Shown here piece after piece: positions 46,333 through 57,812 of a stretch of DNA of 64,000 nt; position 1 is the first letter of the stretch; each line of letters begins with the position of its first letter. The position numbers were made by a program, and so were the translations under genes. Origin of the DNA: Streptomyces sp. NBC_00525 (GTDB lineage Bacteria; Actinomycetota; Actinomycetes; Streptomycetales; Streptomycetaceae); the NCBI RefSeq assembly GCF_036346595.1, contig NZ_CP107834.1, positions 5,580,001 to 5,644,000 of the forward strand. The letters are read 5' to 3'. The notes below the pieces were generated by a model. The model did no database searches. It had not been told where the DNA came from and worked only from the letters and a program-made list of their open reading frames with translations.

Positions 46333-47754
46333 TCACGCCTGTTGGTGCAGCCCCCGGCCGGCCAGCGTGAGGAACGACTCCCCGATCGCCTCGGAGAGCG
46401 TCGGATGCGGGTGGATGTGCCGGGCCACGTCCAGGGGCTCCGCGTCCCAGCCGACGATCAGCTGGGACTCGGCGATCATCTCCGAGACGTGCGGCCCGAC
46501 CAGATGCACCCCGAGCACCCGGCCCCCGCGCTCGGCGACCACCTTCACCAGGCCGCCCTGCCCGTGCACCATGCCCTTGGCGACGGCGGTCAGCGGCATG
46601 GTGTTCACCACGACGTCGTGGCCCGCGTCCCGCGCCGCCGCCTCGGAGAGCCCCACCGCGGCCGTCTGCGGCGCCGAGTACGTCACCCGCGGCACCGCGT
46701 CGTAGTCCACCGGCGCCGGACGCCGCCCCGCCAGGGTCTCCGCCACCGACAGCCCCTCCGCGAACGAGGCGTGGGCCAGGCCGAGGGACGGCGGCGGCAG
46801 CAGATCGCCCACCACATGGACGCCCGGCACCGCGGTCTCCAGCCGCGACCAGTCCGCCGGCGCCACGAAGCCCCGCCCGTCCGCGGCCAGGCCGGCGGCC
46901 GAGAGCCCGAGCCCGTCCGTCACCGGGACCCGGCCCACCGCCACCAGCAGCCGCCGCGCCTCCACCGTCAGCGTCTCCCCGCGCGGGGTCCGCAGCGTCG
47001 CCCGTACCCCGTCGTCCAGCACCACCGCGTCCAGCAGCCGCGTCCCGGCCCGCACATCGATGCCCCGCTTCCTCAGCCCGCGCGCCAGATGGCGCGACAC
47101 CTCCGCGTCCTCCAGCGGCACCAGCCGGTCTGCCGCCTCCACCAGGGTCACCCGCGCCCCCATCGACCGGTGCAGCGAGGCGTACTCGACGCCGATCGCC
47201 CCGCCGCCCAGCACCAGCACCGATTCCGGCAGACCGGGCGCGAACAGCGCGTCGTCGCTGGTCACCACCCGCCGCCCGTCCGCCGCCAGGCCCGGCAGCA
47301 TCCGGGGCCGCGACCCCGTCGCCAGCACGATGCCGCGCCGGGCGGCCACCTCCCCGTACCCCGCGATGCGCACGGTGCGCGGCCCGGTCAACTCGGCGCC
47401 GCCCGCCACCACGTTCACCCCGGCGTGCGCCAAGTGCGCCTGGACGCCCCGGTGGTTGCGGCCGACGATGTCGTCGCGGGTCGCCACCAGCGCCGGCCAG
47501 TCCACCGACTCCACGGCCGCCCGCACACCCCACCGCTCGCGCGCCTCCGCGATCCCGTCCACGAGTTCCGCCGCGTGCAGCATGGCCTTGCTGGGGACGC
47601 AGCCCCGGTGCAGACAGGTCCCGCCCACCTTGTCCCGCTCCGCGAGGACCACGTCCAGCCCGAGCCCGGCCGCCCGCAGCGCCGTCGAATAGCCCCCGGT
47701 CCCGCCGCCGATGACGACGATGTCCACCTCGTTCGTACGCGCGTTCCGTTTCAT
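46333..47754 (-). CDS. Dihydrolipoamide dehydrogenase-like flavoprotein
   Basis: Protein of 473 residues. FAD motif VVIGGGTGGYSTALRAA, redox disulfide GGTCLHRGCVPSK, NAD motif VLVLGGGAIGVEYASL, FAD-contacting VHVVGDLL and C-terminal His-Glu base HPHPTLSEAIGES. All hallmarks of lipoamide dehydrogenase (E3) are present. It stands alone without E1/E2 genes and may be a second E3 or another NAD-linked disulfide reductase. ATG at 47754 is divergent from the LysR gene, a typical LysR-target arrangement. Confidence 0.88.
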   Translation of the reverse strand: MKRNARTNEVDIVVIGGGTGGYSTALRAAGLGLDVVLAERDKVGGTCLHRGCVPSKAMLHAAELVDGIAEARERWGVRAAVESVDWPALVATRDDIVGRNHRGVQAHLAHAGVNVVAGGAELTGPRTVRIAGYGEVAARRGIVLATGSRPRMLPGLAADGRRVVTSDDALFAPGLPESVLVLGGGAIGVEYASLHRSMGARVTLVEAADRLVPLEDAEVSRHLARGLRKRGIDVRAGTRLLDAVVLDDGVRATLRTPRGETLTVEARRLLVAVGRVPVTDGLGLSAAGLAADGRGFVAPADWSRLETAVPGVHVVGDLLPPPSLGLAHASFAEGLSVAETLAGRRPAPVDYDAVPRVTYSAPQTAAVGLSEAAARDAGHDVVVNTMPLTAVAKGMVHGQGGLVKVVAERGGRVLGVHLVGPHVSEMIAESQLIVGWDAEPLDVARHIHPHPTLSEAIGESFLTLAGRGLHQQA

Positions 47755-47866
47755 GGCCCCCAGCCTCCGCCCGCTCCTTGCCATGAGTCCAAGGCAATGT
47801 TTCTCTGGCCTCCATGCACACCGTTCATGACGGAGCGGACGGGCACGCGCCCGGAGGGGGACCACG

Positions 47867-48820
47867 ATGAGCCTGCGGCAGATGGAGTACTTCCTCACGG
47901 TGGTCGAGGAGTCCTCCTTCACCCGCGCCGCCGAACGCCTCCACGTCACCCAGCCGGCGCTCTCCCACCAGATCAAGGCCCTGGAACGGGCCGTGGGCGG
48001 CGCGCTGCTCGAACGGCTCCCGCGCGGGGTGCGGCTCACCGCGATGGGCCGCGCCTTCCTGCCGCACGCCGAACGAGCCGTCCGCAGCGCCGCCCAGGCC
48101 CGCCGGGCCGCCCGCGCCGCCGCCGGGGCGCACGGCGGCGAACTGCACATCGCCACCGTCCACGCCATCGCCGTGGGCATCCTGCCCGACGTCTTCGCCC
48201 GCTGGCGCGCCGCCCACCCCGGCGTCGCCCTCGTCCTGCACGAGTACGCCACCACCGAGGCACTGGAGGAGCAGATCGAACGCGGCACCGCCGACCTCGC
48301 CGTCGGACCGCCGCCCGCCCGCTGGAGCGGCCCCGTCGTCCCCATCGGCGCGGAGGACATCGTGCTCGTCGTCCCCTTCGACGACCCGCTCGCCGGGCGG
48401 ACCTCCGTCCGCCTCCAGGAACTGGCCGACCGCTCCTGGGTGCGCTGCGCCATGGAGGCCGTCGTGGAGGGCCTGCCCTTCCTCGACTGGGCCTGCGCCC
48501 GCGCCGGCTTCACCCCGCGTACGGCGGTGCGCACCGAACACACCTCGACCGCGGTCCGGATGGCGGCGGCCGGGGTCGGCGTCGCCACCGCACCCGCCCA
48601 TGTCGTACGGGGCGCCGTCGGCGAGGACTGCGCCCTGCTCACCGTGGACCCGGCCTGGCGCCGGGAGCTCGCCGTGTTCTCCCGCGTCGAGCTGACCGGC
48701 GCCGCCGCCGCCTTCACCGGACTGCTGGCCGACGTCCGGCGCGGCACCGCCGAGGCGCCCCCGGCGTCACCCGGACGGCCGCGCGCCGACTGCGACGGAC
48801 CCGTTCAGGTGATGCCCTGA
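47867..48820 (+). CDS. LysR-family transcriptional regulator
   Basis: Protein of 317 residues with the N-terminal HTH (LRQMEYFLTVVEESSFTRAAERLHVTQPALSHQIKALE) and an effector-binding domain. It is divergent from the E3-like flavoprotein gene across 112 bp, so that gene is its most likely target. That gap is rich in possible T-N11-A LysR sites but I cannot single one out. The last 30 residues are Pro/Ala-rich. ATG at 47867. Confidence 0.9.
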   Translation: MSLRQMEYFLTVVEESSFTRAAERLHVTQPALSHQIKALERAVGGALLERLPRGVRLTAMGRAFLPHAERAVRSAAQARRAARAAAGAHGGELHIATVHAIAVGILPDVFARWRAAHPGVALVLHEYATTEALEEQIERGTADLAVGPPPARWSGPVVPIGAEDIVLVVPFDDPLAGRTSVRLQELADRSWVRCAMEAVVEGLPFLDWACARAGFTPRTAVRTEHTSTAVRMAAAGVGVATAPAHVVRGAVGEDCALLTVDPAWRRELAVFSRVELTGAAAAFTGLLADVRRGTAEAPPASPGRPRADCDGPVQVMP

Positions 48821-48871
48821 GAGGGACCGCGCCGCCGTGCGGCACAACCGACTCGTTCCGGGGGAAACGCC

Positions 48872-49861
48872 ATGCAGGCCGACACGCCCCGAGACATACC
48901 GGCCCCGACCGTCTCGCCCGAACCCCGAGCCCGCACCGCCCGCCCCCGCACCGGCCCCAGCCTGCTGGCCCGCGGCGCGGCCCGTGACCCGTACCGCTTC
49001 TACCGGATGCTGCGCGAGCAGTACCCGCTCAGCTACGACGCGCCGCTCGGCGCCTGGCTGATCAGCCGGTACGACGACGTCAGCGCCGCCCTCACCGATC
49101 CCCGCTTCACCGGCCTCCCGCAGGACGGGGCGCCACGCGGCGGCCTCGCGCCGATCGGGCTCTGCCACGGTAGCCCCCGCTGCCGGCCCGCCGACCGGTA
49201 CACCGTGGTGACCGGCACCGTGCCCGCCCCGCTCGCCGAGCGCGTCGAACGCACCGCCTACGTGCTGGCCCGCCGCATCGCCCGGCGCCCCCGCGCCGAC
49301 CTCGTCGAGGAGTTCTGCCGCTGGCTGCCCGCCGCACCCCGCCGGGAACCCGCCGAACCGCCCGCCGCCGGACCCTGTGTACGGGACTCCGCGCTGCGGC
49401 GGACCGCGCTCGCCTCGCTCCTCGCCAACCTGCTCGACGACCCCGACCTGCTGGCCGCCCTGCGCATCGAACCCGCGCTCGCCGGACGGGCCTGGACGGA
49501 GTCGCTGCGCCGCGACCCGCCGGTCCAGGTCGTCCTGCGCCGCACGGTCGCCGAAGTCACCCTCAGCGGCGGCACCCTTCCCGCGCGGGCCACCGTGGCC
49601 TGCCTCGTCGGGGCCGCCGCCCGCGACCCGCAGCGCTTCGCCGCCCCGGACGTCTTCGACCCCTTCCGCCCCGACCAGGACCGCGCCCTGACCGGGCCGG
49701 CGGGCTGCCCGGCCGTGGCGCTCAGCCGGCTGGAGGCCGAACAGGGCCTGCGCGCCCTGCTCGACGCGATGCCCCGGCTCCGCTGGGCCGACGGATTCCG
49801 CCCCGCCGCCACCGGCCTCCTCACCCGAGGCCCCCGCTCCCTGCTGGTCCGGCCCGGCTGA
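48872..49861 (+). CDS. Shortened cytochrome P450-like protein
   Basis: Protein of 329 residues; bacterial P450s have about 400. N-terminal P450 features are present (DPYRFYRMLREQYPLSYDAPLGAWLISRYDDVSAAL in two adjacent segments). The K-helix ExxR is at E210-R213 (TESLRRDPP), followed by VACLVGAAARDPQRF and PDVFDPFRPD. A Cys is at 279 in GPAGCPAVALSRLEAEQG, but the usual FGxGxHxCxG motif is reduced to LTGPAGCPA. The I-helix with (A/G)GxxT is missing: CRWLPAAP is joined to SLLANLLDDPDLLAAL after about 30 residues. It is probably unable to activate oxygen normally, a degenerate P450 or heme-binding/structural protein. No redox partner nearby. Confidence 0.7.
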   Translation: MQADTPRDIPAPTVSPEPRARTARPRTGPSLLARGAARDPYRFYRMLREQYPLSYDAPLGAWLISRYDDVSAALTDPRFTGLPQDGAPRGGLAPIGLCHGSPRCRPADRYTVVTGTVPAPLAERVERTAYVLARRIARRPRADLVEEFCRWLPAAPRREPAEPPAAGPCVRDSALRRTALASLLANLLDDPDLLAALRIEPALAGRAWTESLRRDPPVQVVLRRTVAEVTLSGGTLPARATVACLVGAAARDPQRFAAPDVFDPFRPDQDRALTGPAGCPAVALSRLEAEQGLRALLDAMPRLRWADGFRPAATGLLTRGPRSLLVRPG

Positions 49862-49882
49862 GCCCGCCCGGCCGCAGCCCCC

Positions 49883-52249
49883 TCACCCCCGTACCAGCAG
49901 TGCCACCGGACGGTCCGCGAACAGCTCCGCCACGCCCGCGTCCCCGCCGGCGAACTTCCGGCCGGGGCTCAGCAGGTCCCGCCACTCCCCGTCGTCCGGC
50001 AGCGCGAGGCGCGTCCCCCGCCAGCCGCCCGACTCCGCGAGCCGCAGCGACAGCCGGGTCACCGCCGTGACCACCTCGCCCGACCGGCAGAACGCCACAC
50101 AGTGCTCCGCCGCCGGACCGGACGCCCGCAGCGGCGTGTACGTACCCGACTCGCCGAACACTCCGGGACGCTCCCGGCGCAGCCGCAGCGCCACCCCGGT
50201 CAGCTCCGCCTTCTCGTCGGCCGGCGCCTGCGGCGAAGGCTCCGCGAACGGCCGCCGGTTGTCCGGATCGACCAGGGCCAGATACGAGCGCTCCGTGCCC
50301 TGGTACAGGTCCGGCACCCCGGGCATCGTCAGATGCACCAGCGCCGCGCCCAGCGACTGCGCCCGCACATGCGCGGCCAGCGGCGCGGCGAACTCCTCCA
50401 CCAGATCCCGCACCGGACCGGTGTCCGCGGCGGGACCGGCGGCCACGAAGTCCGACACCAGCCGCTCGTACACCGGATCGGGCTCCGTCCAGCTGGTGAA
50501 CAGGCCCGACTCGCGCACCGCCTTCAGCAGCGCGGGCTCCAGCCGCGCCGCCCGCTCACCGGCCGGAACCCCCGCGCAGCCGACCGCCGTCTGCCACGCC
50601 TGCCAGGCCAGCTGCGGATCGGGTGCGGCCGGGGCGGACCGGGCGAGCCCCGCCACCAGCCCCGCCCACCGGCCGGGGCACTGCGACAGCACCGCGATGC
50701 CCGCCCGCACATCGGCGCTCCGCTTGGTGTCATGCGTCGTCAGCGCCGTCCCGGTGGCGGGCCAGTCCCGCGCCAGCCGGGTGCAGAAGGCGTGGAAGTC
50801 CTCCGGCGCGACCGCCGGATGCCCCGGATCGCCGCCCACCTCATTCGCCGAGACCAGCGGCACGTACCGGTAGTACGCCGTGTCCTCGACCGCCTTCGCC
50901 CGCAGCGCGGACGCCGTCTGGGCGAACCGGGCGCAGAACGCCGCCCGGTCCCCGCCGCCGCCCAGCCGCCCCAGCGCCAGGTCCCGCACCACATCGACGG
51001 CCGACGCCTCGTCGCGTACCGAGAAGACCGCCTTGGCGTCGCTCACCGCCGTCGCGTCCAGCGTCGCCCCGGCCTCCGCCGGGCAGGGGCCGCCCGCCGT
51101 CACGTACGGGCGGTACACCGGGACGCGCACCAGCAGTTCGCGCACCGCCGTCCGCAGCGCCCACGGCGCGTGGTCGCGCAGCGCGGGGTCACCGGCGCAG
51201 ATCCGGGCGGCCAGCCGGGTCAGCAGCTCGGTCTCCGCCGCCAGCTCATGGCTGACCACCCGGTACGCGGCCCGGCGCACGGTCGCCGTCCACGAGCCGC
51301 CCCGGTCCCCGGCCGGGGACGCCGCCTCGCGGTAATGGCCCAGCAGCTCGGCCGCGCCCCGCGGATCGGTGAACAGGCCGTCGATCCGGTACAGCGCGTC
51401 GTACCCCGTGGTCCCGGCGACGGCCCAGCCGGCCGGCAGCCGCTCGGAGCCGGTGAGGATCTTCTCCACCACCGTCCACACCCCGCCGCTCGCCTCCGAC
51501 AGCCGCTCCAGATAGCCGGCCGGGTCGGCGAGGCCGTCCGGATGGTCGATCCGCAGACCGTCCACCACCCCGTCCCGGACCAGTTCGAGGATCTTGCCGT
51601 GGGTGGCGGCGAACACCTCCGGGTCCTCCACCCGCACCCCGATCAGGTCCGAGATGGTGAAGAACCGCCGGTAGTTCAGCTCGGTGCGGGCCAGCCGCCA
51701 CCAGCCGAGCCGGTAGTACTGGGCGTCCAGCAGCTCCGGCAGGCCGAGGTGGGCGGTGCCGGAGCGCAGCGGGAACTCCTGCTCCCCGTACCGCAGCACA
51801 TCGCCGTCCACCCGCATCCGTGCCATCTCGTCGCCGATCCGGCCGGCCAGCACCGGCAGCAGCAGCCGGCCGCCGCCCGCCTCCCAGTCGATGTCGAACC
51901 AGCGCGCGTACGGCGAGCCGGGGCCCTCCCGCAGCACCTCGCGCAGCGCGTGGTTGTGCCGGGGATCGGCCGCCATGTGGTTGGGCACGATGTCCAGGAC
52001 CAGGCCGAGGCCGTGTTCCCGCGCGGTGCGCGCCAGCCGCCGCAGCCCCTCCTCGCCGCCCAGCGCCTCCCGTACCCGGCCGTGGTCCGTGACGTCGTAG
52101 CCGTGCCGGGAACCCGGCACGGCCTCCAGGACCGGCGACAGATGAAGATGCGAGACGCCGAGCGAGGCGAGATACGGAACGGCGTCCTCGGCGGCCCGGA
52201 ACGGGAACTCCGGCTGGAGCTGCAGCCGGTACGTGGCGGTAGGCGTCAT
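49883..52249 (-). CDS. treY: Malto-oligosyltrehalose synthase
   Basis: GH13 intramolecular transglucosylase converting the reducing-end linkage of maltodextrins into trehalose (alpha-1,1). 788 residues. N-terminal TPTATYRLQLQPEFPFRAA, LVLDIVPNHMAAD, VDGLRIDHPDGLADP and the late MPGVPDLYQGTE. ATG at 52249 follows GGAAGA; an in-frame start 18 bp upstream is possible. It follows glgX, which lies upstream on the same strand beyond a hairpin. Confidence 0.96.
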   Translation of the reverse strand: MTPTATYRLQLQPEFPFRAAEDAVPYLASLGVSHLHLSPVLEAVPGSRHGYDVTDHGRVREALGGEEGLRRLARTAREHGLGLVLDIVPNHMAADPRHNHALREVLREGPGSPYARWFDIDWEAGGGRLLLPVLAGRIGDEMARMRVDGDVLRYGEQEFPLRSGTAHLGLPELLDAQYYRLGWWRLARTELNYRRFFTISDLIGVRVEDPEVFAATHGKILELVRDGVVDGLRIDHPDGLADPAGYLERLSEASGGVWTVVEKILTGSERLPAGWAVAGTTGYDALYRIDGLFTDPRGAAELLGHYREAASPAGDRGGSWTATVRRAAYRVVSHELAAETELLTRLAARICAGDPALRDHAPWALRTAVRELLVRVPVYRPYVTAGGPCPAEAGATLDATAVSDAKAVFSVRDEASAVDVVRDLALGRLGGGGDRAAFCARFAQTASALRAKAVEDTAYYRYVPLVSANEVGGDPGHPAVAPEDFHAFCTRLARDWPATGTALTTHDTKRSADVRAGIAVLSQCPGRWAGLVAGLARSAPAAPDPQLAWQAWQTAVGCAGVPAGERAARLEPALLKAVRESGLFTSWTEPDPVYERLVSDFVAAGPAADTGPVRDLVEEFAAPLAAHVRAQSLGAALVHLTMPGVPDLYQGTERSYLALVDPDNRRPFAEPSPQAPADEKAELTGVALRLRRERPGVFGESGTYTPLRASGPAAEHCVAFCRSGEVVTAVTRLSLRLAESGGWRGTRLALPDDGEWRDLLSPGRKFAGGDAGVAELFADRPVALLVRG

Positions 52250-52280
52250 GGGATCTTCCGTACCCACATCACGGCCGCCT

Positions 52281-52320
52281 GTGTCACCCCGCCGGACACA
52301 AGGGCACGACGGGGTGACAC
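52281..52320 (-). terminator. Hairpin between glgX and treY
   Basis: GTGTCACCCCG (52281-52291) and its exact complement (52310-52320) enclose an 18-nt loop downstream of glgX; a smaller GC hairpin is adjacent at about 52323-52339. Confidence 0.55.
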
Positions 52321-52348
52321 GAGCGGCCCCGCTCCGGGGCCCCCGCGG

Positions 52349-54520
<2,172 letters not shown>

Positions 54521-54901
54521 GGATTCGACTCTTCCAGTCCAGTTCTGCCGCGGTCGCCTGGTCGCCCTGGTGGGGCCACACGGCCCACCTGGGCCCCGCG
54601 CCAGATCTTCCCCGAAAGAAGGCCCCTTACCTAGGACGTCGGCCCGTCGGTCAACCTCGTGCCTCTCCGTGTCGCCCGCGAACGTCCGAAGACCGGTCCC
54701 GTACCGCGGCTGTCCGGTTCCCGGTCCGGGGTGGGGTGTTTAATCCCTATGAATCCGCTCACTCCGCCCGAACTCGCCGTCCGGAACAGGTTTGATCCCA
54801 TGGGGAGTTGGTAAAGGAGCCTGCGCATCGGGCTGCACCGGCTCCCGCTCCCGGAGTACCCTTCCTTGATCGTTGGTGGGGGAGTGGAAGGCGGTGCGTG
54901 G
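54521..54901. other. Gene-free divergent regulatory gap (381 bp)
   Basis: Between the starts of glgX and the HEPN gene I see no convincing coding frame and no tRNA. It should hold both promoters. The stretch 54737-54757 and the region around 54790-54815 (GGTTTGATCC, GTTGGTAAAGGAG) are less G+C-rich than the surroundings. No clear operator dyad was found. Confidence 0.6.
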
Positions 54902-56134
54902 GTGAGCTCGGGAGGATTCGAGCTGCCCTCGGGTGACGCGGGTCACGAGGGGGACGTGGCCGAGGTTCCCCCTGGGGCGGTCTCGCTGGCGCAGCCCCTG
55001 GAGATCGGCGCGGAGCTGGAGTGGGACGCCGACGACTGGAGCGAGGTGCGCACCCGCGCGCAGCGGGCCGGGCGCGCCTACATCTGGCTGAACCTCGTCG
55101 AACAGCGGCTGCGTGCCGTGGTCGCCGCGGTGCTCCGGCCGATCTACGAGCCCGTCCACGGCGAGGACTGGGTGGTCGCCGCGGCCGGGCCCGCCGGCCA
55201 GGAGTGGGTGCAGCGCGCCGTCGCCGTCCGCGAGGTCTCCCGCCGCAAGGGCTATCTGCTCGACCCGGCCGACGACAACGTCCTCAGCTTCCTCACGCTG
55301 CCCCAGCTCCGCGAGCTGATGGTCCAGCACTGGCCCTGCTTCGAGCCCTACTTCGACGACCGCCGCGACGTCGAACTGGCACTCGACGAGCTGGAGGTCG
55401 CCCGCAACGTCGTCTCCCGCAACCGCGCCCTGAACGAAGCGGTGCTCGCCCAGGCCGAGCGGGCCTCCGCCCGGCTCCTGGAGATGCTCGGCGGCGGCGC
55501 GTCCGTGCCCTCCGCCGACCGGCTCCCGGTCGACGCCGTCGAGGAACTGGTCGGCGACCGGTACGCGGACGTGGTCTCCGTCCACCCCGACCGGGTGCGG
55601 CTCCAGCGCCAGCTGCCCGCCGAGGACCTGTTCGGCGGGGCGCGCCGGCTGGACGCCATCGGCATAGGGCTCAACCTGCTGGTGCAGAACTTCTCCGGAC
55701 GCCGGCTCATCCGGCTCGCCGAGTCGGGCTGCCGGATACGGCTGCTGTTCATCAACCCGGCCAGCAGCGCGGTCAAGCGCCGGGAACGGGAGCTGGGGCT
55801 CAAGAAGGGCGAGCTGAGCCGGTCCGTCGAGATGAACATCCTGCACATGCGCCGGGTGCGCGCCAAGCTCCGCGATCCGGGCGCCTTCGAGATCCACGTC
55901 TTCGACGAGACCCCGCGCTTCACGGCCTACCTGGTCGACGGCGACGGCGCCGACGCGGTGGGCGTCGTCCAGACCTATCTGCGCCGGGCGCGCGGCATGG
56001 AGGCGCCGGTGCTGGTGCTGCGCGGCGGCGGGCGTGCGGTGGTCCGGGCGGGGCAGGGATACGAGCACGGGCTGTTCGAGACCTACCGGGAGGAGTTCGA
56101 GTCCGTGTGGACGGACTCCCGGCCGGTCTCCTGA
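54902..56134 (+). CDS. HEPN-type protein of the SAV2148 family
   Basis: Protein of about 410 residues. The N-terminal half is helical and matches HEPN proteins (SRRKGYLLDPADDNVLSF, LPQLRELMVQHWPCFEPYF). The usual RNase motif R-N-x3-H appears as R168-N169-VVS-R173, with Arg replacing the catalytic His. The C-terminal half (about 255-400: LNLLVQNFSGRRLIRLAESG, RIRLLFINPASSAV, FTAYLVDGDGADAVGVVQTYL) resembles a DUF5919/PLD-like sensor or effector domain. GTG at 54902 is the best start; TTG at 54866 is possible. Function unknown, perhaps stress or phage response. Confidence 0.7.
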   Translation: MSSGGFELPSGDAGHEGDVAEVPPGAVSLAQPLEIGAELEWDADDWSEVRTRAQRAGRAYIWLNLVEQRLRAVVAAVLRPIYEPVHGEDWVVAAAGPAGQEWVQRAVAVREVSRRKGYLLDPADDNVLSFLTLPQLRELMVQHWPCFEPYFDDRRDVELALDELEVARNVVSRNRALNEAVLAQAERASARLLEMLGGGASVPSADRLPVDAVEELVGDRYADVVSVHPDRVRLQRQLPAEDLFGGARRLDAIGIGLNLLVQNFSGRRLIRLAESGCRIRLLFINPASSAVKRRERELGLKKGELSRSVEMNILHMRRVRAKLRDPGAFEIHVFDETPRFTAYLVDGDGADAVGVVQTYLRRARGMEAPVLVLRGGGRAVVRAGQGYEHGLFETYREEFESVWTDSRPVS

Positions 56135-56201
56135 GCGGCGTTGTCAGTGGCCCGTGCGAGGGTGGTCGTCATCCGGGGGAGCACCATGAAGGAGGTACGG
56201 G

Positions 56202-56936
56202 ATGAGCTGGCACCGGCATGCGCTGGTCGGCTTCGATCTGGAGACGACGGGGACGGACCCGCTGGAGGCCCGGATCGTGACGGCCGCGGTGATCGCCGTC
56301 GACGACCGGGACGGCGAGCCGACCGCCCGGCACACCTGGCTGGCCGATCCGGGCGTCCGCATCCCCGCCCAGGCGTCCGCGATCCACGGCATCAGCAGTG
56401 AGCGGGCGGCCGCGGAGGGCCGCCCGGCGCGCGAGGTGGCCGACGAGGTCGCCGACACGCTGGCCGGCTACTGGCGCCGGGGCATCCCGGTCGTGGCCTA
56501 CAACGCCGCCTTCGACCTGACCCTGCTCACGGCCGAGCTGCACCGCCACCAACTGCCCTCGCTCGCCGACCGGCTCGACGGCGCCCCGGTCGGGCCCGTG
56601 ATCGACCCGTACACCATCGACCGCGCCGTCGACCGCTACCGCAAGGGCAAGCGGAACCTGGAGGCGGTCTGCGTCGAGTACGGCGTGGTCCACGGCGGCG
56701 CGCACGACGCGGCGGCGGACGCGCTGGCCGCGGTCCGGGTGGCGTACGCGATAGCCGCCCGCCACCGCGCGGTCGCCGACCTCACGGTGGAGCTGCTGCA
56801 CGAACGCCAGATCGCGTGGTACGCGGAATGGGCGGCGGACTTCCAGAGCTTCCTGCGCCGCAAGGGCACCCCGGACGCGGTGATCGACGCCCGCTGGCCG
56901 GTCCGCGAGCCCGCGACGGTCACGGGCCGGCCGTAG
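56202..56936 (+). CDS. DnaQ-like 3'-5' exonuclease (DEDDh)
   Basis: Protein of 244 residues with Exo I LVGFDLETTGTDP, Exo II PVVAYNAAFDLTLL and Exo III VHGGAHDAAADALAAV, giving the full DEDDh set. No polymerase domain, so it is a stand-alone exonuclease of the DnaQ/epsilon type, acting on DNA or RNA ends. ATG at 56202 follows GGAGGTACGGG. It is 67 bp after the HEPN gene and convergent with the APH-family gene. Confidence 0.93.
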   Translation: MSWHRHALVGFDLETTGTDPLEARIVTAAVIAVDDRDGEPTARHTWLADPGVRIPAQASAIHGISSERAAAEGRPAREVADEVADTLAGYWRRGIPVVAYNAAFDLTLLTAELHRHQLPSLADRLDGAPVGPVIDPYTIDRAVDRYRKGKRNLEAVCVEYGVVHGGAHDAAADALAAVRVAYAIAARHRAVADLTVELLHERQIAWYAEWAADFQSFLRRKGTPDAVIDARWPVREPATVTGRP

Positions 56937-56945
56937 CGGGCCCGG

Positions 56946-57812
56946 TCAGAAGGGATACCAGCGCACCGAGGCGTCCCCGTCGCGCAGGGATGCCACGCGG
57001 CGCCGGAACTCCGCCAGGGCGGCCTCGTTCGAGGGCGCGTGCTGCGCCACCCACGCACAGCTCGCCGTCTCCCGTGCCCCCCGCAGCACGGCGCACCCCT
57101 CCCACTCGCGCACATCCCAGCCGTACGCAGCGGTGAACGCGTCGTACGCGTCGGCCGCGAGGCCGTACCGGTCGCGGGACAGCGCGAGGACCACCAGATC
57201 GTGTTCGCGCAGGTCCGAGGAGAAGGTCTCCAGGTCCACCAGGACCGGTCCGTCCGGGCCGACATGGACGTTGCGCGCCAGCGCGTCCCCGTGGATCGGG
57301 CCCGCCGGAAGGTGGGGGACCAGTGCCGCGGCCGCGGCGGCGAACCCGTCGCGGCGCTCGCGCAGATAGGCCGCGTCGGCCGGGTCGATCGCGTCGCCCG
57401 CCAGCCGCAGCCAGCGCTCGACGCCGCCCAGCAGCTCCCGGCGCGGCAGCGCGAACCCCTCGGGCGCGGGCAGCGCGTGCACCGCGCGCAGCAGCGGGGC
57501 GAGGTCGCGCGGCTCGGCGGGGCGCACCGCGTCCGGCAGCCGGTGCCACACGGTCACCGGATGCCCCTCGACCAGCCGGGCCCCGGCCTCGGCCGCCCGC
57601 ACGGCGGGCACCCCGGACTCCGCGAGCCACCGGGCGACGGCCACCTCGCGCTCCGCCCGCTCCCACAGCTCCGGGTGGCGCCCGGCGTCCCGGCCGACCT
57701 TGACGACGAGGTCACCGGCCGCGAACACCGCGTTCTCGCCGAGCGCGAGTAGTCCGGCGTCCCCGGGGAATCCGGCGGCCACCAGCACCTCGCGCGCTTC
57801 CATCTCGTTCAT
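56946..57812 (-). CDS. Aminoglycoside phosphotransferase (APH) family kinase
   Basis: Protein of 288 residues with an APH fold: catalytic loop PIHGDALARNVHVG and metal-binding VLVDLETFSSDLREHDLV (DLE instead of the classic DxD/DFG). The substrate could be a small molecule, homoserine-like compound or antibiotic; resistance is not implied. ATG at 57812 overlaps the stop of the DUF5753 remnant (ATGA), the arrangement of a regulator-kinase pair. Confidence 0.88.
   Translation of the reverse strand: MNEMEAREVLVAAGFPGDAGLLALGENAVFAAGDLVVKVGRDAGRHPELWERAEREVAVARWLAESGVPAVRAAEAGARLVEGHPVTVWHRLPDAVRPAEPRDLAPLLRAVHALPAPEGFALPRRELLGGVERWLRLAGDAIDPADAAYLRERRDGFAAAAAALVPHLPAGPIHGDALARNVHVGPDGPVLVDLETFSSDLREHDLVVLALSRDRYGLAADAYDAFTAAYGWDVREWEGCAVLRGARETASCAWVAQHAPSNEAALAEFRRRVASLRDGDASVRWYPF

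Noticed and set aside
46333..48747. 804-codon minus-strand frame containing the E3-like gene
   Set aside because: Upstream of ATG 47754 it is antisense to the LysR gene and shows no homology.
56946..57812. Antibiotic-resistance gene from the APH-family fold
   Set aside because: The APH fold covers many small-molecule kinases; no specific aminoglycoside-resistance motif or cluster context is present.
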